The notes beneath the pieces were generated by a model. The model searched no databases and had not been told where the DNA came from. It worked only from the letters and a program-made list of their open reading frames with translations. The position numbers and the translations under genes are program-made. 64,000 nucleotides of DNA, from NCBI RefSeq assembly GCF_000612505.1, contig NZ_CP004078.1, positions 4,255,252 through 4,319,251 of the forward strand, in the 5' to 3' direction. Position 1 is the stretch's first letter; each line of letters begins with the position of its first letter. The DNA is from Paenibacillus sabinae T27. GTDB lineage: Bacteria; Bacillota; Bacilli; Paenibacillales; Paenibacillaceae. Shown here one piece after another: positions 7,728-14,900 of the stretch.

Positions 7728-8081
7728 TCAGTCTACTTCTGTCTTGATCTTGATTTGTATATAGTTTTTTGTTATTTGTTGTGTTGAGACTGTAGTCTCG
7801 TAATTGTCTTTAATGAATTTGAATCCTGATCCTATTTGTTCTTCGTATTTCCAGCCTTTGTCTTTCATATAATCCTTTAGATTTTCATATCCGTTGCCCT
7901 TTATATTCTTTGCCATGAATGTTGCATAATTTTGATTTTCATCTGTCTTTATCATGTCTTTATCGGTTGTTTGTAGTTTAATTATTCCCCAGAGGTTACT
8001 TGCTCCATATCTACTAACTGGTAAAAATATTAACACCATAACGATCAAAGTTGATATGAAAAGTAATTTTCCTTGCTTCAA
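7728..8081 (-). CDS. Membrane-anchored hypothetical protein, duplicated cassette (copy 1)
   Basis: A 117-residue protein with an N-terminal hydrophobic anchor (KLLFISTLIVMVLIFLPV) and a soluble part that contains NYATFMAKNIKGNGYENLKDYMKDKGWKYEEQIGSGF. It differs from the copy at 36247-36600 at only one residue that I can see (KDKGW here, KGKGW there). A TTG start with GTAGGTGAAACA upstream is used in both copies. No family is recognised. The gene, its spacer and its recombination site have been copied together, as expected for a mobile cassette. Confidence 0.75.
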   Translation of the reverse strand: MKQGKLLFISTLIVMVLIFLPVSRYGASNLWGIIKLQTTDKDMIKTDENQNYATFMAKNIKGNGYENLKDYMKDKGWKYEEQIGSGFKFIKDNYETTVSTQQITKNYIQIKIKTEVD

Positions 8082-8121
8082 TGTTTCACCTACTCACTGT
8101 TTTCATATGTCTTTGAGGGGT

Positions 8122-8160
8122 TTCACATAACGTTGTTGTATTCACGACGCGCCCCGGCGC
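8122..8160 (-). repeat. Half attC-like site (3' half only)
   Basis: Only the R' end survives: the plus strand shows CACATAACGTTGTTGTATTCACGACGC followed by GCCCCGGCGC, then unrelated DNA containing the end of the lipoprotein gene at 8171. The matching R'' half is deleted, so the two cassettes on either side are now joined. Confidence 0.6.
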
Positions 8161-8170
8161 TATTACTATA

Positions 8171-8584
8171 TCATCTATTTATTTGTTCATATTTGTTAAG
8201 CCATTCCTTACCCGTACTCCATCCTGTTATTATTTGCTTTTTCTCCTTTAATATATCTTCACAAGCTTTAGCCATTATCCATTCTTTCAAACCGTTGTCT
8301 TTACTCTGCTTAAGTCCTTTGACTAAATATTCTAAGCCATCATTTCCTGTCTTTATTATTTCATCATACTGCTCTTGATTTGCCTTTATATAATCATTTG
8401 GATTACTTGAAATCTGAACTTTCTTGTTTGTAATAATTGTTTCTAGGTTTGTATTAAGCTGTTTCCCTATTATAGTTTGGTTTTTTCTTTCGATTTCTTG
8501 ATCAATTGTTTTGTTGGATTGACATGCCGCCATTATTGCCAGACATATCGTAGCGAACAAATATTTTATTAATTTGCCTCTCAT
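8171..8584 (-). CDS. Lipoprotein of unknown function
   Basis: A 137-residue secreted lipoprotein: basic start MRGKLIKYLFA, hydrophobic core, and a lipobox IMAAC at residues 17-21 for lipid attachment. The mature part is helical and charged, with NDYIKANQEQYDEIIKTGNDGLEYLVKGL followed by a WIMAKACEDIL segment. This resembles small Bacillus lipoproteins annotated only as hypothetical. GGGAG lies before the ATG at 8584. It is in its own cassette, but the recombination site downstream is cut to a half. Confidence 0.7.
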   Translation of the reverse strand: MRGKLIKYLFATICLAIMAACQSNKTIDQEIERKNQTIIGKQLNTNLETIITNKKVQISSNPNDYIKANQEQYDEIIKTGNDGLEYLVKGLKQSKDNGLKEWIMAKACEDILKEKKQIITGWSTGKEWLNKYEQINR

Positions 8585-8652
8585 GAATTTACTCCCATCT
8601 GATATTTTTTTCGGTTTTTGTTTGTTGGTTTTTATATCTTCTTTGCTGACCT

Positions 8653-8823
8653 TTCTGAAAACGTTCTTGTATTTTACGAACCCAAGAGGCTTAAAAGAGC
8701 GTCAGCGACTGGTTCGAAGACTTAGCCTCGCAGGGTTGTCTGCATGAATTCACTTCGCCGAAATTCAACGGGCAGACCAAGATCGGCGTAGCCAACCGCA
8801 GCGTGAATACAGTGTTTTTAGCG
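8653..8823 (-). repeat. attC-like site, outer boxes diverged
   Basis: Inner boxes (GTATTCACGC on one side, GTAAAATACAAGAACG on the other) and interior arms are conserved: GGCTTAAAAGAGC...CTTAGCC, TTGTCTGC/GGCAGACCAA and the GATCGGCG hairpin. The outer boxes have drifted (minus strand GCTAAAAACACTG and CGTTTTCAG). It belongs to the CGAACCC-GAGGCTTAA subtype. It separates the two lipoprotein genes. Confidence 0.75.
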
Positions 8824-8851
8824 CCTTCCTTGATTTACCTAACACTTAATA

Positions 8852-9406
8852 TCATTTTTGTTTTGTTATTCTTCCGCTGAAAAAACCATCCTCATAAATT
8901 CCGTTCTTCCATAATACCTCACCATTTTTTTCTATCGCTTCAATCTTTAATGGATCCGATTCATTCATTTCAGGTTGTTCTAAAGTATCAAAGAGAACAT
9001 ACCAATAACGTCCTTGATTTAGGTTGATTACGTAAGCCTGTTTTGATAATGTTCTTTGCTTAACTAAAACCGTAGTAATATTGTCATCATTAATTACTCC
9101 CCCAAATATAACAATCGGTATATAGGGTGCATTCAACATCGTCCATGAAAATCCATCTTTTGGATTTGCATCTGCATTTCCAGTAATATTCCAATTATTT
9201 ATTCTATTTGAGTAGAATGCTGTACGAAATCCAGATTCATCTATTATTAAAGCTATTTTTCCATTATCAACATTTGTACTGTAAAGTAAATGAGTTGATT
9301 CGGGAAATGGAACTGACTTCATTAATTGATCAATCGCATTATTAGTTAATGATAAGCACCCAGATAAAGCTGTTACTAAAAGAACAAAAACTAATAAATG
9401 CTTCAA
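8852..9406 (-). CDS. Lipoprotein of unknown function
   Basis: A 184-residue lipoprotein with signal peptide and lipobox ALSGC at residues 13-17. The mature part looks beta-rich, with STNVDNGKIALIIDESGFRT, then FSWTMLNAPYIPIVIFGGVI and KQAYVINLNQGRYWYVLFD segments. The start is TTG at 9406, supported by AAAGGAGCG upstream. It does not match a family I know; small Bacillus lipoproteins with similar composition are common. It is one of several secreted proteins in the array. Confidence 0.7.
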   Translation of the reverse strand: MKHLLVFVLLVTALSGCLSLTNNAIDQLMKSVPFPESTHLLYSTNVDNGKIALIIDESGFRTAFYSNRINNWNITGNADANPKDGFSWTMLNAPYIPIVIFGGVINDDNITTVLVKQRTLSKQAYVINLNQGRYWYVLFDTLEQPEMNESDPLKIEAIEKNGEVLWKNGIYEDGFFSGRITKQK

Positions 9407-9446
9407 GTAAACGCTCCTTTCATTTTTTTATTTTTTGCGCTGATTT

Positions 9447-9464
9447 CTGATAAGATAACGTCAT
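9447..9464 (-). repeat. Vestigial attC-like end
   Basis: Plus-strand CTGATAAGATAACGTC, just left of the methyltransferase stop, looks like an R' box without its arms. With so little sequence this could also be chance; I list it because every other cassette boundary in the array carries such a box. Confidence 0.3.
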
Positions 9465-9470
9465 GCTTAG

Positions 9471-10244
9471 TTAATACTTCTTTCCTAAATATAAATCCAT
9501 AGTATCGTAAATATTGATTATACCGCCAAACTTATCGATTACAGTTGCTATTTCACTTTCTAATACGTTTTTAACATCCATCTGTAAGGATCTGTGATCT
9601 GAGTATGTATTCAATAACGAAATATAGTCTTCTGCATGTAGCTTCCGTGTTTGACGGTAAATTTTTGTAATAACATTAGAAAAGCCATATTTTCTCATAG
9701 TATCTACATACTGCTGACAAGTTTTTTCATCAAACTCTTTCGGTGATTTGTCGCCAAAAGGCTTGTATTTTTTATATATTTTTTGAATTTCAGTGTGCAT
9801 AGTACCATCTTTGCCAATAGCACTTGGATGATTCCAAAATAATGCAACTGTACCACCGTGTTTTAACAGACTATGCACTTTGGTAAAACCAATATCCTGT
9901 GGTAACCAATGAAAAGCAGTTGCAGAATATATCATATCGTATTTATTGTCATTATTAGTAAAACTTTCAAAATCAATATTAATCACTTTAAAGTTACTAA
10001 ATTGTGAAAACTTTTGTTTTGTAAACTCAGCTAATTTTTCACCAAGCTCAACAGCCGTTACTTTACAGCCTGTTTTCAAAATTGGTAACGTTGCTTGACC
10101 TGTCCCTATACCTATTTCAAGTGCATTTTTTGTACTGTTTAGACCCGAATAATGGATAATATCATTAAACAACTCCGCAACATATGTCGGTCGCCATTTA
10201 TCATAATTAACTACATCTTCATTAAATTTCAATCGCAAGTCCAT
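9471..10244 (-). CDS. Class I SAM-dependent methyltransferase
   Basis: About 257 residues. The SAM-binding motif I is ALEIGIGTGQATLPIL near residue 40, motif II/post I is CKVTAVELGEKLAEF, then IYSATAFHWLP and LLKHGGTVALFW, typical of the Methyltransf_11/25 group (small-molecule methylation). YDKWRPTY at the N-terminus is the usual start of YcgJ/TehB-like relatives. The start at 10244 is preceded by GGGTGA; the frame stays open upstream into the repeat. No substrate can be inferred from neighbours since cassettes are functionally independent. Confidence 0.85.
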   Translation of the reverse strand: MDLRLKFNEDVVNYDKWRPTYVAELFNDIIHYSGLNSTKNALEIGIGTGQATLPILKTGCKVTAVELGEKLAEFTKQKFSQFSNFKVINIDFESFTNNDNKYDMIYSATAFHWLPQDIGFTKVHSLLKHGGTVALFWNHPSAIGKDGTMHTEIQKIYKKYKPFGDKSPKEFDEKTCQQYVDTMRKYGFSNVITKIYRQTRKLHAEDYISLLNTYSDHRSLQMDVKNVLESEIATVIDKFGGIINIYDTMDLYLGKKY

Positions 10245-10298
10245 TGAGTTCACCCACAAATTATTATTTTCTTTATGCTTTAAAACTAGTGCGCAATT

Positions 10299-10477
10299 TC
10301 GCCTAACGTTCTTGTATTTACGACGTCCCACCGACTTAAGGCTCCGTCAGGAGCCGGCTGCGCTTGGCAGTTAGTCGGTGCGGATGTGTCCGCCTGATCC
10401 CGCGCCCCTCCATTCTCCTCGGGCGGACCAATAGGCGGTTTTGCCAGCTCGCAGCGTGATTGCTTTGTTAGCTGAAG
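10299..10477 (-). repeat. attC-like site with canonical R' box
   Basis: On the minus strand it opens with CAGCTAACAAAGCAATCACGC and closes with GTAAATACAAGAACGTTAGGC. GTTAGGC fits the integron GTTRRRY rule exactly. Interior: CCGACT...AGTCGG arm carrying a GGCTCCGTCAGGAGCC hairpin, a GTCCGCC/GGCGGAC arm, and a short third arm. The stem of the second arm differs from GTCTGC/GCAGAC elsewhere while keeping pairing. Confidence 0.85.
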
Positions 10478-10498
10478 TGCGACGTTTCCTTGAGACCA

Positions 10499-10864
10499 TC
10501 AAAAGTCCTTTTTAAATTCCTTTCTTTGTAATGTTGATTCTTTTATCCATTCATTTAACTCGTCCCTGCTGACAAATATCTCATTATCGATTTTAATATA
10601 TGGAAACATCTTCCCATCATAAGAATGTGCAACGTTTAGTATGTAATTTTCCCATCCAATAATAGTTTTGACTTGTTGTTCAGTTAGATTTAAATATTCA
10701 GCTGTTTCCTTTATATTCATTAACGCTTTAGACTCTTTTGTTATTTCATTTGTTACTATCGGCTTTTTGGTATTAAAATCTTTTTGTATTAATAAACATC
10801 CTGTAATAAAAGATAGACCTAAAATTACTGAGCTTAGAAACAAACTAATATTAAATTGCTTCAT
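10499..10864 (-). CDS. Lipoprotein-like protein with excisionase-type helix-turn-helix segment
   Basis: About 121 residues. The N-terminus is a signal peptide with a lipobox ITGC near residue 23. The rest contains ALMNIKETAEYLNLTEQQVKTI and later MFPYIKIDNEIFVSRDELNEWIKE, which is the layout of a MerR/excisionase DNA-binding domain (helix-turn-helix then a wing and a final helix). A DNA-binding fold outside the membrane makes no obvious sense, so the domain may have been recruited for another role or the signal may be a plain anchor. GGAGGAAG precedes the ATG at 10864. The frame is open upstream to 10924. Confidence 0.65.
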   Translation of the reverse strand: MKQFNISLFLSSVILGLSFITGCLLIQKDFNTKKPIVTNEITKESKALMNIKETAEYLNLTEQQVKTIIGWENYILNVAHSYDGKMFPYIKIDNEIFVSRDELNEWIKESTLQRKEFKKDF

Positions 10865-10901
10865 GTTATATCTTCCTCCAATTTGTTTTTGCACATTGAT
10901 T

Positions 10902-11023
10902 TCCTCTAACGTTGTTGCATTCACGAACCCGTAGGGTTGTCTGCTTAAATGTACTTCCCCGACTTAGCATCTATTAGCCCAAGGAGCGTAGGGCCCACAG
11001 CGTGAATACGTTGTTAGGCGATG
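10902..11023 (-). repeat. Short attC-like site with canonical R'' box
   Basis: At 122 bp this is the shortest two-ended copy. On the minus strand it opens with CATCGCCTAACAACGTATTC; GCCTAAC matches RYYYAAC exactly and is the usual integron sequence. It closes with GTGAATGCAACAACGTTAGAGG. The first arm is reduced to ACCC/GGGT-sized remnants; the GGAGCGTAGGGCCC arm is kept. The outer TTCTTCGAA motif follows at 11032-11040. Confidence 0.85.
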
Positions 11024-11108
11024 TCTTCTCTTCTTCGAATTCTTTGCGCTGCTTTCATATATCTTAATCACCTTTTCTTTAATTATTGCTTCAGTGTCTA
11101 GACGGTTT

Positions 11109-11265
11109 CGCCTAACGTTTCCGCATTTCACGAACCCGAGAACCTTTAAGACCCCTCAGAATCCGACCGCGACGCAGTTAGGGTTCGAGGGTTGTTCGCC
11201 TGAGCTTAGCTTCCTCGAATTACCTCGGGCGGACCGAGGGCCAAAAAGGCCCGAAGTGTGAGCCG
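11109..11265 (-). repeat. attC-like site, R'' end lost
   Basis: The R' end is canonical (minus strand CGTTAGGCG). The interior is intact, with the GAACCC...GGGTTC arm, the GTTCGCC/GGGCGGAC arm, and the GGGCCAAAAAGGCCC hairpin. At the other end the inner box (GTGTGAGCCG) runs into acetyltransferase coding sequence where the outer box should be. The joint looks like a deletion that removed the R'' box and the 3' end of the gene. Confidence 0.75.
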
Positions 11266-11665
11266 TTTCATTAATTTTATATACATCAATTCGTACACTT
11301 GTATATCCCTTCTCGATTGCGAAATTCTCTATATATTGTAATAAAAACTTACCTAAACCTTTACCTTGATGGCTCGGATTAACTGCAAGCCGATGAATAC
11401 AGTATGGTTTTCCTTTTTGATCGTTCCAATTTAATGTTTGATATTGCTGGCTTTGCATTTCATCGAGCGAAACTACGGCTATTAATTCATTTCCATCTGT
11501 AATTCCATGCATAGTTCCATTCTTGATATCAGCCTTATAATTAGATCGATTTGGATAAATCCATTTCCACTGATCATTATTCTGATTTTTTAAATCCTTT
11601 TTAACTTTTTTGAAAATTTTCAATACGGATGGTAAGTTATCCAATTGAACCAGTTGAACGTTCAT
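11156..11665 (-). CDS. GNAT acetyltransferase truncated and fused to the recombination site
   Basis: The first 135 or so residues are a normal GNAT domain: VSLDEMQSQQYQTLNW and the acetyl-CoA loop RLAVNPSHQGKGLGKFLLQY, then KGYTSVRIDVYKIN. The usual next segment (N-x-x-A-x-x-x-Y-x-x-x-G-F) is missing; the frame instead reads about 35 residues out of the attC-like site at 11109-11265, giving a proline-, serine- and glycine-rich tail. AAGGAG precedes the ATG at 11665. The gene is probably non-functional or of altered function. Confidence 0.7.
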   Translation of the reverse strand: MNVQLVQLDNLPSVLKIFKKVKKDLKNQNNDQWKWIYPNRSNYKADIKNGTMHGITDGNELIAVVSLDEMQSQQYQTLNWNDQKGKPYCIHRLAVNPSHQGKGLGKFLLQYIENFAIEKGYTSVRIDVYKINETAHTSGLFGPRSARGNSRKLSSGEQPSNPNCVAVGF

Positions 11666-11706
11666 TATTGAGATCGCTCCTTTTGATTTGATTGGAATCT
11701 CCGGTT

Positions 11707-11831
11707 TCCTCTAACGTTCTTATTCACGAAACGCCCCAGCCTTAGATAGCTCTTATCTTAGGCTGGAGCGTTTGTCGTCTGAGCTTTTTCGATGATTATA
11801 CATCTGACAACCAAGGGGCGGTAGCCCCGAA
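11707..11831 (-). repeat. attC-like site truncated at the island junction
   Basis: The R' end is present (plus-strand CCTCTAACGTTCTTATTCACG). The first arm is a long stem, AACGCCCCAGCCT with AGGCTGGAGCGTT, around the loop TAGATAGCTCTTATCTT also seen at 5937-6087. The second arm TTGTC...GACAA and the GGGGCGGTAGCCCC hairpin follow, then the site stops at CCGAA; the inner and outer boxes of the far end are missing. This is the left boundary of the surface-protein block. Confidence 0.75.
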
Positions 11832-11941
11832 ATAAAGGAAGGAGTCTTCTCGGCTTATTAAGATATACGCAGGTCCAATCTATATTACGCCTCACAGCGC
11901 TAGATGAAGCTTCGGGAGGCTTATAAACTTATGATGAATGT

Positions 11942-14900
11942 TTATTTGTTATAAATCCTATAAAGAAACACTGCAGCTTCAGCTCTTGTTGTATTTCCTG
12001 CAGGATTAATTCTACTTTTGGATCCAACAATTAAACCTTCCTTAACCAGAGCTGCAATGCTATTTACTGCATACCCTGAAATCACTGATTTATCACTGTA
12101 TTTGCCCAGATCAGAGGAAGAACCTGTTGCGCTTATTTTCTTTACCATTCTCAGGGCTTTTTCTGAAAGTACCATCATATCCTGCCTTGATATTGCAGCT
12201 TTAGGGTTAAACAAATTATTGCCTGATCCAGTAGCTATACCAAGCTTTTTAGCAATACCTACTGCATTATAGTAATAATCTCCCTCTTTCACATCCCCAA
12301 AGTTGCCGTTCACATCAGTTGTAAGTCCAAGTGTCTTGACAAGCAGCATCATAAAGTCAGCCCTTGTAATGTTTGCTGCCGGTGAGTAGGTTTTTGCCCC
12401 TTTACCTGAGATGATGCCTTTTGATGCGAGCACTTCTATCTGCTTTTTTGCCCATCCATAATCTTCTATATCGCGGAAGGTGTTATATACCGATGCAACT
12501 GCATATTTGCTGAAATGGGTGGTGCTGAATATGACCATACCTGTTGCTGCATCATACTTTGCACTCGGTACAGGGATTAAGCTTCCTGACCCGTCGATGT
12601 AGAATACGGTAATATGCTCCGGATCATTCAATTCCTGTGCAGTCGGAGTATACTCCACTGCAATGGTAACCGGTGCGTTATTATTGCTCCAGATAGTTGA
12701 ATTTCCATCCACTGACAGTCCTAATTCAATAACAGGCTTATCGCCTATGTATGTTCTGGCTTCTTCAGTAAGCGTTGAAACATCTGCTTTGGAAATACTT
12801 AAAGTTACGTTCCTTGCATTCGCTCCTTTTGCTTTATCTAGCATGTTACCCGGTAAGGTGACTGTCGCAAACTCTGTTTTCAGTTTTACCTTCTTTTCAG
12901 AAGTGTTTTGTGTTAAAACGCTGGCTGGAAGAGTAATCAAATAGGATTTTATCCCTTCTACCTTTGGAATGACCACAAGGACTGTCTTTGACCCATCTAA
13001 GCTGCTCTGAACCTTTGAGAATCCGGCAGTGATTGATTCCAAATCTATTGCTGCAGTTGCTATTCCTGAATCTTTACCCAGAATCTGTACTTCAGCCGTA
13101 ATTATTCCATCCTTCCCCAAATCGGCGCCGACAGTGATCGTATAGGTCATTTTTGTTTTCCGATTCTGGGCAGTCACAACAAGGGTATCCCCTGTGGCAA
13201 CAGGGTTATGCACATTGCCTGTGTCCCAGGTTTGATGGCTTTCTCCCTTGACAAGATGACTAAGGAAGGTCTCTTTTGATGTGTTCACAGGTACATTTTT
13301 TATGGTTCCGCTCGTCGCACTTGTAGTACTCACGGTATATTTATCCGATGTGATTTTCGCTATTGAACTTAGACCTGCTTGTTGAATGGTGAAGGAATAT
13401 CTCCCATCCATCCCCAATATCGGCTGTCCGTTTTCGTTAGTTGACTGTCCGGAACCGCCAAACAACCCGGCAATTAAATTCACATAAACAGGCATGTTGG
13501 AAGAAATATCGAAGTCCGGCGTCTTGGGCAGTTCATAATAGATCCACATGGCTGCCGGATCAACAGTATCCATTCTGTTGTCACCGCTGTAGTTGATGAC
13601 ATATTTGTTGGTGCATAGATTATAGGGATTCGCTGAATCGAGCCCTCCGGCCGTGATCTGATTCTCCACCTTCAACCATTCCGGACCATCCGCAGGTGTA
13701 TAGGTAGTAGAGCTTCCGCCGCTGTAGCCGGTAGCATACTTGCTTGTACGAAAGAGATTTGTAAAGAAGGTGCTCATGTTCTTGGCGCTGGCCCACTGCG
13801 TTGGACCCGTACGGGTATCAACCACGATCTTGATCAGCTTGTTCCCTGTGCTGTTTGGCCCCATTGTTCCGCCATCGCGGATGTCCTCTTCGGTCAGTTC
13901 ATTTCCTTCTACCTTTTTAACATAATAGGTGGAACTATAGGGATATAGCGATGAAGTATTTTTATCATAACTATTGATGCGGCTATTAAAGGAAAATACG
14001 CCCGCTTCGTTTGCGCGGCTCGCATCGACATATTCCCAAATCTCTGGATGCAACTTCACCTCCTGAATTGTGAAATAGCTGTCGACACTAACGACATCAT
14101 TTACCCCTTTGACCACGCCTGCAGGAAGATTCGCAGACAGCAGAATATCGCAGTTCGCAATCTGGAAGCCCCCGTTCACTACAGGTACCGAATTCGTAAA
14201 GGTGGAGAAATAGCCGTTTGCTGCATCCTTTGTGCACCGGATTACCAGATTCCCGTTACTGTCGACACTGACAGTTGCTCCAGCTTTCAGGGCGTTAATG
14301 ATGCCCTTTTTCACACCGGGATATTGTTTCTTCAATGCGTCGTTGACTGAGGCAATACTGCTTGCTCCCTTGGGATCCAATCCTACAAAGCGGTCATATG
14401 CCGTAATGTCATTGGTTTTGTCAACATATGGAAAGTATGCGCTGCTGTATGCATTCAATACACTCGTAATAAACGTATCATATGAAACCACATCGTAATC
14501 GTTTTTCGATTTGTCGAACTTCACACCGTTGAATATCAAACCGTCGATAATAGCATCTTTATATGCTGAGACATTGTCTGCAAAGCTGTATCCATTGCTT
14601 AACGCAATAGTGATCGTCAGCCCATCCCCGTTAATATCCCATTCTGTTACCGTGTTTGCTCCTGAAAAACTGGCCGTAACAAGTGATCTGATACTCTGAA
14701 CTACCGTCACATCCTTATAGTCCTGAGCTTTGACCACAATGGTATAGTCATTGGTACTGGTGAAGAGGCTGCCGTTCAAACTGATTTTCCCTTCGCTGAT
14801 TGTATACCTGTCAGCCGTGAGAATGGTTCCGTTCACACTGATGCTTGTAATCGCTGCCCTGTAGGCGGCATCATCGGCAAACGTTAAATCTATTGTCTTT

